DNA of 37,421 bases. Source: Nitrosomonas sp. (lineage in GTDB: Bacteria; Pseudomonadota; Gammaproteobacteria; Burkholderiales; Nitrosomonadaceae). Below are positions 1 through 9,080 of this stretch, piece after piece; the stretch's first letter is position 1, and every line of letters begins with the position of its first letter. The stretch lies in contig CP091135.1 of the NCBI GenBank assembly GCA_021582655.1, positions 2,028,101 to 2,065,521 on the forward strand, read 5' to 3'. The translations under genes were made by a program, and so were the position numbers. The notes under the pieces are model-generated. The model made no database searches. It was not told the DNA's origin and was given only the letters and a program-made list of their open reading frames with translations.

Positions 1-1025
1 GCATCAACATCATCGTGCGACCTCGCCGACGTCAGTGCGGTAACGCCTTCGTCGTTTTGCAGATCAATATTGGCCCCACCGCCGATCAAAACTTCGATCA
101 CCGGTGTGCGCCCGTTTTGCGCCGCCAGAATCAATGGTGTGAACCCGTTCTTGGCCTGATGATTAATCGCCGCACCGTGCTTGATCAGGATTCCGGCCAC
201 TTCGGTATTACCCATCAATGCCGCCAAGGTAAGCGGAGTGGCGTCATTCTGATCCTTGACGTCGACTTTGGCGCCTTTCGCCAATAATATGTTGACGATG
301 TCGAGATGATTGTTTTGTGCGGCAATATACAGCGGCGTGGTGCCATTAACCGCCACGGTATCAAATGCCGCGCCTTTGGTCAGCAAGGTTTCAACAATAA
401 CCGCATGCCCGTTTCTCGCTGCCATATAAAGCGCCGTGGTGTTATCGGACGCTTGTGCATCGATGGCGGCGCCTTTACCCAGCAATTTATCGACGATAGC
501 GGCCCGGCCGTCCAATGCCGCCACGATTAAGGCAGTCAATTTCTCCTTGGTTTGCAGATGAATATCCGCACCTTTTTCCAACAGTATATCGGCAACGGCT
601 TCATGCCCGTTTTGAATGGCCAGCATCAACGGTGTGATGCCGTCCGTGGTTTGCGCATTGATATCCGCTCCTTTGGCAAGTAGCGCACTGAAGATATCGA
701 GATATCCTTTTTTTGCAGCGATGGTCAGCGCGGATGCATCGCCGGCATTCTTAAGATTGACATCCGCATTATTTTCCAGCAATAAATTGACAATATTGGT
801 ATGACCGAACTGGGATGCGATAATCAATGCGGTAAACCCCATTTCGTTTTGGTAATTGATATTAACCCCTTTTTCCAACGATTCCTTGGCAGCCTCGGTT
901 TTACCGGAAAAAGCGGCTTTGAGGAACTCGGATTCGTTTTCGCTCGCTGCATGGACCCATGAGACTGCGAGTCCTGCGGTGATTATCAATAACAAACATT
1001 GTGCTTTAAAGCTTTTTAACATCAT
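1..1025 (-). CDS. Exported ankyrin-repeat protein, C-terminus cut by the window edge
   Basis: An open frame runs from ATG at 1025 to the left edge without a stop (about 341 codons visible). Residues 1-26 form a signal peptide (basic start, hydrophobic core, cleavage near VHA-AS). The rest is a tandem series of 33-residue ankyrin units with the usual G-x-T-x-L-x-x-A-x-x-x-G-H pattern, each ending in a KGADIN-like turn. I count eight complete repeats plus a capping half-repeat and one cut by the edge. A purine-rich AAAGG lies 8 nt before the ATG; a second in-frame ATG follows directly at 1022. Ankyrin repeats bind proteins; the signal peptide places this one in the periplasm or outside. The partner is unknown. 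It lies downstream of the TIGR04073-like gene on the same strand, with a terminator-like hairpin between them, so it probably has its own promoter. Confidence 0.85.
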   Translation of the reverse strand, partial: MMLKSFKAQCLLLIITAGLAVSWVHAASENESEFLKAAFSGKTEAAKESLEKGVNINYQNEMGFTALIIASQFGHTNIVNLLLENNADVNLKNAGDASALTIAAKKGYLDIFSALLAKGADINAQTTDGITPLMLAIQNGHEAVADILLEKGADIHLQTKEKLTALIVAALDGRAAIVDKLLGKGAAIDAQASDNTTALYMAARNGHAVIVETLLTKGAAFDTVAVNGTTPLYIAAQNNHLDIVNILLAKGAKVDVKDQNDATPLTLAALMGNTEVAGILIKHGAAINHQAKNGFTPLILAAQNGRTPVIEVLIGGGANIDLQNDEGVTALTSARSHDDVD

Positions 1026-1145
1026 GAAAAGTACCTTTAAGGAGTTGGGTATTAAAATATTCAATTCGGTATCTGCAATACGGCATTATGCGAAGCGGAG
1101 CGTGCGGAAACGAATGTTCCGGTTTCGTTGATGGATCAATGACTT

Positions 1146-1167
1146 AAAAAATAGCGTCACCGTGACG
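1146..1167 (-). terminator. Rho-independent terminator after the TIGR04073-like gene
   Basis: Read on the minus strand, a CGTCAC/GTGACG stem with a very short loop (1155-1167) is followed within four bases by a run of six T. It sits about 95 nt downstream of the minus-strand stop at 1261 and before the ankyrin gene start at 1025. Confidence 0.55.
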
Positions 1168-1260
1168 TTGAAAACCGGGCAGCCATGAGTCACACCTACG
1201 ACTTCACGGCAATCGACCGCATCGGACACAAGTTTTTGCCCTTCGCACGGCATTCACGCA

Positions 1261-1644
1261 TTATCTTGCCATTCGCCAGCCGAGGTACTTGGTTTGCCGG
1301 GAGAAATCTTCCCAAACAAAAACAGGGTCCGGGCTCGGGTAAGTCGGTAACCAAAAGGTCGCGAAATCGAGCACCCCGTTTCCGGTACGGCCAGCGGTGT
1401 GGTAAAGCCCCCATAATAATCCATCGGGCAAGCCGATCAGTATATTGTTGTCCTTTTGCGTCATCAAAGCGATATTTTTCGGCAGCTCCAACCATCCGGT
1501 GGCAACATTTGCCACGCCGCTTAAAAGCTTGACGCCGGCTCTACTGAAATAAACATCGGTGGTTACTTGCTCACGCGCTGAAGCGTGAGGCATGCACAGA
1601 GCAAACAAGGACAATATGACGATCAATTGGGTTATCGTTTTCAT
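1261..1644 (-). CDS. Small exported protein resembling the exosortase-associated TIGR04073 family
   Basis: A 127-residue protein with a clear signal peptide (residues 1-23, cleavage near ASA-REQ). The mature part carries the pattern KLLSGVANVATGWLELPKNI (about residues 38-57), which I recognise as the core of proteins annotated as exosortase system-associated, TIGR04073 family. It ends in a W/Y-rich tail with no PEP-CTERM or membrane anchor. The biochemical role of the family is unknown; members are small exported proteins often found in genomes with PEP-CTERM/exosortase exopolysaccharide systems. A strong ribosome binding site (AGGAAGG) lies about 8 nt before the ATG at 1644, supporting this start. 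Overlapping frames on both strands are shorter or lack such a start. No exosortase gene is in the window. Confidence 0.7.
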   Translation of the reverse strand: MKTITQLIVILSLFALCMPHASAREQVTTDVYFSRAGVKLLSGVANVATGWLELPKNIALMTQKDNNILIGLPDGLLWGLYHTAGRTGNGVLDFATFWLPTYPSPDPVFVWEDFSRQTKYLGWRMAR

Positions 1645-1900
1645 GCTAAGAAACCTTCCTGGTCAATAATCAAACATCGCGGCACAGAATTCGGCACGTA
1701 CTCGCAACCGACTCATCACCATGAAACCGCGAAGAATACTGTAAATAGGGATTGAATTCCAGGTACTTTTTTATAAAACCGATGCATGGGCTTTTGCTTG
1801 GCCAGCAGCGCAATCCCGATACCCAAGGAGCGGTAAACGCAACTGAGGTAATCGCGGAACCATATCACGCGCGTATCAATAATTGAATGTCAGATAAATT
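1645..1900. other. Non-coding stretch upstream of the TIGR04073-like gene
   Basis: I see no convincing gene, RNA or repeat here. It must hold the minus-strand promoter for the gene starting at 1644, but no hexamer pair stands out. Its right end borders the IS200-type remnant. Confidence 0.4.
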
Positions 1901-2085
1901 CCCGGCTCTGCCGGGGGATTCCTGAAGGCTTGGCCGTTACGATAGTCATTGTAACGTCTTCACTTCAATCATGAAACGAGGAGTCAACGATGGAGGCGAA
2001 GGCGTACCTAGGTTTGAGGCATATGCGCTGGAATTGTAAATATCATTTTGTGTTACTGGTGGGTTTGGATTGGAAGGTAATTTGA
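1901..2085 (+). mobile_element. Remnant of the 5' end of an IS200-type insertion sequence
   Basis: A reading frame from ATG 1990 to TGA 2085 gives 31 residues. Residues 11-21 read HMRWNCKYHFV, matching the very conserved N-terminus of IS200-family TnpA transposases (H-T-R-W-N-C-K-Y-H-I-V, recalled from the family). Similarity stops after about residue 23. The HUH pair, catalytic Tyr and the rest of the roughly 150-residue enzyme are absent. Upstream lie a strong hairpin at 1901-1915 (CCCGGC-TCT-GCCGGG) and a second dyad (GTTAC...GTAAC, about 1925-1955), plus an ACGAGGAGT ribosome binding site, consistent with the structured left end and leader of such elements. The remnant ends about 75 bp before the groES promoter. 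It cannot encode an active transposase. Confidence 0.65.
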
Positions 2086-2160
2086 CTTGATTCCGGAGTT
2101 GTTTCGCTTTTATTCCCTTCCCTTTCTTTGCATAAATTCTTTTTTTCTTTATTGCGCACT

Positions 2161-2190
2161 CTTGAAATTTTTATAAGTAGCACATATTAT
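2161..2190 (+). promoter_or_regulatory. groESL promoter, sigma70-type with sigma32-like features
   Basis: TTGAAA at 2162-2167 and TATTAT at 2185-2190 are separated by 17 bp, a good housekeeping promoter. The -35 read as CTTGAAA (2161-2167) also matches the sigma32 consensus. GCACATAT at 2180-2187 is a partial match to the sigma32 -10 (CCCCATNT) at 12 bp spacing. Dual use is inferred. The CIRCE operator begins at the -10, so a bound repressor would block initiation. Confidence 0.7.
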
Positions 2191-2216
2191 CAGCACTCGA
2201 AGCCAGGGAGTGCTAA
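2190..2216. promoter_or_regulatory. CIRCE operator (HrcA binding site)
   Basis: The inverted repeat matches the consensus TTAGCACTC-N9-GAGTGCTAA. The right arm is perfect (2208-2216), the left arm differs only at its second and third bases, and the spacer is exactly 9 bp (2199-2207). HrcA is the known heat-shock repressor that binds CIRCE and is assisted by GroEL; no hrcA gene is in this window. The site lies about 78 bp upstream of the groES ATG. Confidence 0.9.
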
Positions 2217-2293
2217 TTCGTTTTATAAATGAGTATACCGGCTGCTATTGAAATCGGAAAAGTTAGTTAAAAATTTTGTGAGGAGAAAACAGT

Positions 2294-2584
2294 ATGAAAA
2301 TTCGTCCTTTGCATGATCGTGTAGTTGTCAAGCGATTGGAAGATGAACGTAAGACCGCATCAGGTATTGTAATACCGGATAGTGCCGCGGAGAAACCTGA
2401 TCAAGGTGAGGTGCTGGCAGTTGGAAAGGGAAAAGCAGGGGATGACGGTAAAGTGCGTCCGATGGAAGTAAAAGTGGGTGATCGTATATTGTTCGGCAAA
2501 TATGCGGGACAGTCCGTTAAAGTTCAGGGTGAAGAGCTTTTGGTGATGCGGGAAGAAGATATTATGGGCGTGATCGAAGATTAA
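2294..2584 (+). CDS. groES: Co-chaperonin GroES
   Basis: This 96-residue protein is the expected size for the 10-kDa co-chaperonin, which forms a heptameric lid on GroEL and closes the folding chamber in the cytoplasm. It opens with the typical [14 protein letters not shown] strand, has the flexible mobile loop around residues 17-32 ([12 protein letters not shown]) that docks onto GroEL, and the conserved [11 protein letters not shown] segment near residues 61-71. A strong GAGGAGA ribosome binding site precedes the ATG. groEL starts 57 bp downstream, forming the groES-groEL operon controlled by the promoter and CIRCE element upstream. Confidence 0.98.
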   Translation: MKIRPLHDRVVVKRLEDERKTASGIVIPDSAAEKPDQGEVLAVGKGKAGDDGKVRPMEVKVGDRILFGKYAGQSVKVQGEELLVMREEDIMGVIED

Positions 2585-2632
2585 TGGCGGCTTGCAATTG
2601 TTTGTAAAAGATTAAAGCGTTGATGAGATTAG

Positions 2633-4294
<1,662 letters not shown>

Positions 4295-4316
4295 CATTTT
4301 CCATTCGTTGTTCCTG

Positions 4317-4356
4317 AAAAAACAGACCTCGATTATTTGTTGGGGTCTGTTTTTTT
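4317..4356 (+). terminator. Rho-independent terminator of groESL
   Basis: ACAGACC (4322-4328) pairs with GGTCTGT (4344-4350), followed by a T-tract to 4356 and preceded by an A-run, giving a bidirectional look. It starts about 20 nt after the groEL stop. Confidence 0.9.
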
Positions 4357-4593
4357 GTGCCGACCGATTGAGCTTGTAGGCTAGCAAGGTACTCTAGAGG
4401 TGGTCGAAGTAAAGCAAAAACAGGTGAAAAAGTGCTGCAGGAAAGTGTAATTTTGTAGGACGAATAAACATTTGCGCCTATTGGCCTATTGTTAATCTCG
4501 TAGCGATAGTGCGGATCGCTTTTCAATGACTTGCTAAAAGCATTGGCTGGAGTCAATTTTTTGTCCACTGGGACATTCTCATGGTAAATTTTA

Positions 4594-5343
4594 ATGATGG
4601 AAAAACCGGAAAATTATTCAGCGACCGAGAATTTGCTACAGGATCGAGTGATCTTGGTTACGGGTGCAGGTCAAGGGATAGGGCGGGTTGCAGCGTTGGC
4701 CTATGCAAATTGCGGTGCTACGGTGATATTGCATGGGCGCAAGGTAAAAAAATTGGAAACTGTCTACGATGAGATTGAAGCGCTTGGCAAAGCGGAAGCG
4801 CTTATTTATCCGCTTGATTTTGAAAAAGCCGAGGATAAGGATTTTGAGATTCTGGCGCATGCAATTAAGGAACAGCTCGGGCGTTTGGATGGAATTTTGC
4901 ATAACGCAGCGTTGCTGACGGGGCTAACCCCTCTGGAATATCAATCCGTTTCACAGTTTCGTACATTATTGCAAGTCAATTTGGTTGCACCTTTTGCAAT
5001 AACCAAGGCATGTTTGCCATTGTTGAAAGCGGCACCGGATGCCAGTGTAATCATGACAACCAGTTCATCTGGATTTAACCCCACGGCATATTGGGGAGGC
5101 TTCGCCATAGCAAACTCCGGCATTCAGGCATTGATGAAGATTCAAGCCGATGAATGGGATATTTTACCCAATTTGCGTATCAATTCGATAGTGCCCGGAC
5201 TGGTGAACTCCCCGCAACGCGTGATTACCCATCCGGGGGAACTGAAACAATCGATGCGGCGTCCGGAGGATTTGGTAATTAATTACCTGTATTTGATGGG
5301 ACCCGACAGTAAAAGTATGAAAGGGGAAACACTATTTTGCTAA
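4594..5343 (+). CDS. YciK-like SDR-fold protein lacking catalytic Tyr and Lys
   Basis: A 249-residue short-chain dehydrogenase/reductase fold. The NAD(P) glycine motif TGAGQGIG is at residues 23-30, the NAA motif at 104-106 and the conserved VNL Asn at 129. The region from SSS (157-159) through WGG to the active-site helix aligns with YciK-type reductases, where the motif would be W-G-A-Y-x-x-S-K. Here it reads WGGFAIAN: Phe170 replaces the catalytic Tyr and Asn174 the catalytic Lys, while Ser157 is kept at the usual 13-residue spacing. Cofactor binding may survive but ordinary SDR chemistry should not. A second ATG follows at 4597, and neither start has a strong ribosome binding site. It lies between the groESL terminator and a tRNA gene. 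The substrate is unknown; the frame is intact, so it is not a simple pseudogene. Confidence 0.85.
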   Translation: MMEKPENYSATENLLQDRVILVTGAGQGIGRVAALAYANCGATVILHGRKVKKLETVYDEIEALGKAEALIYPLDFEKAEDKDFEILAHAIKEQLGRLDGILHNAALLTGLTPLEYQSVSQFRTLLQVNLVAPFAITKACLPLLKAAPDASVIMTTSSSGFNPTAYWGGFAIANSGIQALMKIQADEWDILPNLRINSIVPGLVNSPQRVITHPGELKQSMRRPEDLVINYLYLMGPDSKSMKGETLFC

Positions 5344-5421
5344 TTCCAATAGTGCAGCGGTAATGTGGATTGTTTTACCGGACTGTTGAATGATCTGGCT
5401 GCGGGCGGCAGGATTAAAAGG

Positions 5422-5427
5422 TATAAT
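5422..5427 (+). promoter_or_regulatory. -10 element for tRNA-Leu
   Basis: A perfect TATAAT lies 19 bp before the tRNA 5' end, leaving room for a short leader. The -35 position (around 5399-5404) is a poor match to TTGACA. Confidence 0.5.
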
Positions 5428-5446
5428 TACAACAACAAATTGACAT

Positions 5447-5531
<85 letters not shown>

Positions 5532-5623
5532 AGAGGGTATTGATTCTATTTTGGGATGATTCTATATCTGTTTAATTCAATTTAAAAATATCAACAAAAA
5601 CGCATAAGCTAGGGACTTCTTGA

Positions 5624-6928
5624 ATGGGATCACACGTTGAAAATATAGGTGCACTGGAACGCCGTTTCGATATCACTATTTCGTTGGAACAGCTGCAAGG
5701 TGAGATTGACAATCGATTGAAACAGCTGACAAAGACCGTTAAATTGCACGGCTTCCGGACCGGGAAAGTGCCGCTGGCGATGATTCAGAAAATGTACGGC
5801 GGACAAGTTCGGCAAGATGTGTTAAATGATGCCGTGCACAAAGGATTTAAAGACACGGTAAAAGAGCAAAATTTGCAGGTCGTTGGTTATCCGCGGTTTG
5901 AAGCAAAAGTAGATGGTACTGATAATACGCAATATACAGTCAGTGCGACTTTTGAAGTATATCCAGAGATCGTTCTCGGTGACCTAAGCAAACAAAGCAT
6001 CGAGCGTCCCGAAGTGCGCATTGAAGAAGATGATATTGAAAAAACACTGAAAATAATTTGCAAACAACGAGTTACCTATAAAAAGATACAGCGTTCCGCT
6101 AGAAATGGCGATCGCATTGAAATTGATTTCAGAGGCACGGTCGATGGAAAAGAGTTTTCCGGCGGGAGTGCGGAAGGCGTTCAGCTGATACTGGGTGATG
6201 GAAAGTATTTGAAGGATTTTGAAGCGCCGATAGTCGATATGGAAATCGGTCAGCGAAAAACGGTCGATGTTGTGTTTCCGGAAGACTATCATGGGAAGGA
6301 TCTTTCCGGGAAAACCGCAGCTTTTGAAATAACACTCAAAGATCTGGAAGAACCGATATTCCCCGTCATTGATGCTGCGTTCGCTCAATCAATGGGAATA
6401 CCGGATGGTGATGTCAAAAAATTAAGGGAAGGTGTGCATAAAGATATTGAGCATGAGGCTTCAAGGCGAATTCGTGTGAAATTGAAAGAACAACTCATGC
6501 GAGCATTAGTAAATGTGACTCAATTTGATGCGCCGGTTGTTTTAGTGAATCAAGAAAAAGAGCGTTTACTGCAAAGCGCCAAAAGCGAGTTCGAATCAAG
6601 AGGAATTAAGAGCGATAAATTACCGTTTACTGCCGGTTCGTTTGAAGAGAAAGCAGAGTATCGTGTGAAGCTGGGATTGATCATTTCAGAGTTGATCAAT
6701 GTGCATCAGCTCAAGCCCACACCGGCGCAGATTAGAAGCGTTATTGAGGATGCCGCACAAAGCTATGAGAATCCTGATCAGGTGGTGAAGTGGCATTATG
6801 CTTCCGAAGATCGCTTGAAAGAAGCGGAAGCATTGGCTCTAGAAGAGAATGTGGCCAATTGGGCATTAAGTAAAGTAAACATCACAGATAAAACCATAAC
6901 TTTCGATGAGTTGATGGGGAGAGTTTAG
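5624..6928 (+). CDS. tig: Trigger factor
   Basis: A 434-residue ribosome-associated chaperone and peptidyl-prolyl isomerase that meets nascent chains at the exit tunnel. The ribosome-docking signature GFRTGKVP lies near residues 44-51. The central FKBP-type PPIase domain (about 150-245) includes the segment [12 protein letters not shown], and a long helical C-terminal chaperone domain follows. Length matches the family. An AGGGA sequence lies about 10 nt upstream of the ATG. It is the first gene of the classic tig-clpP-clpX-lon group; clpP starts one base after its stop, so the two are translationally coupled. Confidence 0.97.
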   Translation: MGSHVENIGALERRFDITISLEQLQGEIDNRLKQLTKTVKLHGFRTGKVPLAMIQKMYGGQVRQDVLNDAVHKGFKDTVKEQNLQVVGYPRFEAKVDGTDNTQYTVSATFEVYPEIVLGDLSKQSIERPEVRIEEDDIEKTLKIICKQRVTYKKIQRSARNGDRIEIDFRGTVDGKEFSGGSAEGVQLILGDGKYLKDFEAPIVDMEIGQRKTVDVVFPEDYHGKDLSGKTAAFEITLKDLEEPIFPVIDAAFAQSMGIPDGDVKKLREGVHKDIEHEASRRIRVKLKEQLMRALVNVTQFDAPVVLVNQEKERLLQSAKSEFESRGIKSDKLPFTAGSFEEKAEYRVKLGLIISELINVHQLKPTPAQIRSVIEDAAQSYENPDQVVKWHYASEDRLKEAEALALEENVANWALSKVNITDKTITFDELMGRV

Positions 6929-6929
6929 T

Positions 6930-7571
6930 ATGACGCCGTTTTTCGATAAAAATGACGAAATGGAACCGAGAGCACTTGGATTAATTCCAATGGTGATTGA
7001 GAGCAGCGGCCGGGGTGAGCGTGCTTATGACATATATTCACGACTACTGAAAGAGCGTGTTGTTTTTTTGGTAGGCCCGGTAACAGAAGCAACTGCAAAT
7101 TTAGTGGTTGCACAATTGTTATTTCTGGAATCCGAGAATGCGGAAAAAGATATTCATTTTTATATCAACTCCCCCGGTGGTTCAGTATCCGCGGGATTGG
7201 CTATCTATGACACTATGCAATATATAAAACCGGATGTTAGTACGTTATGTATCGGGCAAGCCGCCAGTATGGGAGCATTGTTATTGACCGCCGGCGCTAA
7301 AGGAAAGCGCTACTGTCTGCCCAATTCTCGCGTTATGATTCATCAACCGTTAGGCGGGTTCCAAGGACAAGCATCCGATATTGAGATACATGCTCGTGAA
7401 ATTTTGTTTTTAAAAGCCCGATTGAATGAGATTTTGGCGATGCATACCGGACGTCTCGTTCCTGATATAGAAAAAGATACTGACCGTGATAACTTTATGA
7501 GTGCAACTGACGCAGTAAATTATGGTCTGGTTGATGCGGTCTTGGTAAAAAGAGACGAAAGCACTGCTTAA
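6930..7571 (+). CDS. clpP: ATP-dependent Clp protease, proteolytic subunit ClpP
   Basis: A 213-residue serine protease subunit that assembles as a tetradecamer with ClpX or ClpA. The catalytic triad is Ser113 (in [11 protein letters not shown]), His138 (in MIHQPLGG) and Asp187 (in DRDNFM), spaced as in E. coli ClpP. The N-terminal 15 or so residues are probably removed by self-processing. I chose the ATG at 6930 because GGGGAG lies about 8 nt upstream; the ATG at 6960 is an in-frame alternative. It follows tig by one base and precedes clpX by 66 bp. Confidence 0.97.
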   Translation: MTPFFDKNDEMEPRALGLIPMVIESSGRGERAYDIYSRLLKERVVFLVGPVTEATANLVVAQLLFLESENAEKDIHFYINSPGGSVSAGLAIYDTMQYIKPDVSTLCIGQAASMGALLLTAGAKGKRYCLPNSRVMIHQPLGGFQGQASDIEIHAREILFLKARLNEILAMHTGRLVPDIEKDTDRDNFMSATDAVNYGLVDAVLVKRDESTA

Positions 7572-7637
7572 TCGGTTTTCATGAAGTTATGTTAGTTAGC
7601 TACGGATATTTAAACTCGAAGAGGGTGGGGAAAAAAT

Positions 7638-8915
7638 ATGCCAGACAAAGCCAATAGCGAGAAACTCCTGTACTGCTCATTTTGCGGGAAGAGCCAGCAC
7701 GAAGTGCGGAAATTGATTGCCGGCCCTTCTGTGTTTATTTGCGATGAATGTATTGATTTATGCAATGACATTATTCGAGAAGAAATGCAAGGTGACGAAG
7801 CGGCAAAATTAGTTAAATCCAATTTGCCGGTACCCCGTGAGATATGCCAGATTTTGGATCAATACGTCATCGGGCAGGAATCAGCCAAAAAAATCCTCTC
7901 CGTTGCTGTTTATAATCACTATAAGCGATTACGTAATTTCAATAAATCGGATGAGACTGATGATATCGAATTATCAAAAAGTAACATTTTATTGATCGGG
8001 CCGACTGGTTCAGGAAAAACGTTGCTCGCACAAACATTGGCCCGTCTATTGGATGTTCCGTTTATCATGGCCGATGCAACTGCACTGACGGAAGCAGGTT
8101 ATGTCGGTGAGGATGTGGAAAACATCATTCAGAAGTTATTGCAGAAATGTAACTATGACGCAGAAAAAGCGCAGCGTGGGATTGTATACATCGATGAAAT
8201 CGATAAAATCTCACGAAAATCCGATAATCCTTCCATTACAAGAGACGTCTCCGGTGAAGGTGTGCAGAAGGCTTTATTGAAATTGATTGAAGGCACCATC
8301 GCCATGGTTCCTCCGCAGGGTGGCAGAAAACACCCCAACCAAGAATTTATTCAGGTAGATACTACGAATATCCTATTTATTTGCGGCGGTGCGTTCGATG
8401 GTCTTGATAAAGTGATCAGGGCCCGCACCGAGAAAGGTGGTATTGGCTTCGGCGCGGATGTCAGAAGCCCGACACGTAAAGATGCCAACAAGGTCTTGCA
8501 GCAAGTAGAACCCGAGGATTTGGTCAAGTACGGCCTGATTCCCGAGTTTGTTGGTCGACTTCCAGTAGTGGCGACATTGGATGAACTGAATGAAGCGGCA
8601 TTGATACAAATACTCACCGAACCTAAAAATGCATTGGTTAAGCAGTATTGGAAAATGTTCAATATGGAAGGTGGCGTGGATCTCGAATTTCGTGAAGCCG
8701 CACTGAAGGCGATCGCGAAAAAAGCATTAACCCGTCGCACAGGTGCTCGAGGCTTACGCTCCATCTTGGAAGAAATTTTACTCGATATCATGTTCGATCT
8801 TCCATCATTGGAGAACGTAACTAAGGTGGTTATTGACTATAACTCCAGTAATGATGATATAAAACCAATTCTGATTTATTCTGATCAACCTAAAGTTGCC
8901 AAACGTTCCAAGTAA
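7638..8915 (+). CDS. clpX: ATP-dependent Clp protease, ATPase subunit ClpX
   Basis: A 425-residue AAA+ unfoldase that delivers tagged or specific substrates to ClpP. The N-terminal zinc-binding domain has Cys13, Cys16, Cys35 and Cys38. The Walker A motif GPTGSGKT is at 121-128, the GYVG pore loop at 154-157 and the Walker B YIDEID at 184-189. A GAGGGTGGGG sequence lies just upstream of the ATG. Length and motifs are normal. The 159-bp gap to lon holds a heat-shock-like promoter, so lon can also be expressed separately. Confidence 0.97.
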   Translation: MPDKANSEKLLYCSFCGKSQHEVRKLIAGPSVFICDECIDLCNDIIREEMQGDEAAKLVKSNLPVPREICQILDQYVIGQESAKKILSVAVYNHYKRLRNFNKSDETDDIELSKSNILLIGPTGSGKTLLAQTLARLLDVPFIMADATALTEAGYVGEDVENIIQKLLQKCNYDAEKAQRGIVYIDEIDKISRKSDNPSITRDVSGEGVQKALLKLIEGTIAMVPPQGGRKHPNQEFIQVDTTNILFICGGAFDGLDKVIRARTEKGGIGFGADVRSPTRKDANKVLQQVEPEDLVKYGLIPEFVGRLPVVATLDELNEAALIQILTEPKNALVKQYWKMFNMEGGVDLEFREAALKAIAKKALTRRTGARGLRSILEEILLDIMFDLPSLENVTKVVIDYNSSNDDIKPILIYSDQPKVAKRSK

Positions 8916-9019
8916 TGTTACTTGTTTATCGAGCGACGATGAATTAGTGAATAGAGAAAGCGAATACTCCTATTCATTCGGTTACTGGTAGGTTAATGCA
9001 CGTACTAAGATGGTTGTCA

Positions 9020-9047
9020 CTTGATTTTTTCAAGAGCACATCCATCT
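9020..9047 (+). promoter_or_regulatory. Sigma32-like promoter upstream of lon
   Basis: CTTGATT (9020-9026) and ATCCATCT (9040-9047), separated by 13 bp, resemble the heat-shock consensus CTTGAAA-N11-16-CCCCATNT (5 of 7 and 6 of 8, counting N). The position, about 35 bp before the lon start, fits. lon is a known sigma32 target in proteobacteria; its use here is inferred. Confidence 0.5.
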
Positions 9048-9080
9048 TACTTCAATTACTAACTTCTTAGCAGAGTGATT

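Noticed and set aside
15-1131. Several plus-strand open frames over the first kilobase
   Set aside because: The minus strand encodes an uninterrupted ankyrin array with signal peptide; the plus frames are short, lack domain patterns and are its shadows.
9075-9080. GTG start for lon two codons upstream
   Set aside because: No Shine-Dalgarno sequence precedes it, while the ATG at 9081 has one and matches the family N-terminus.
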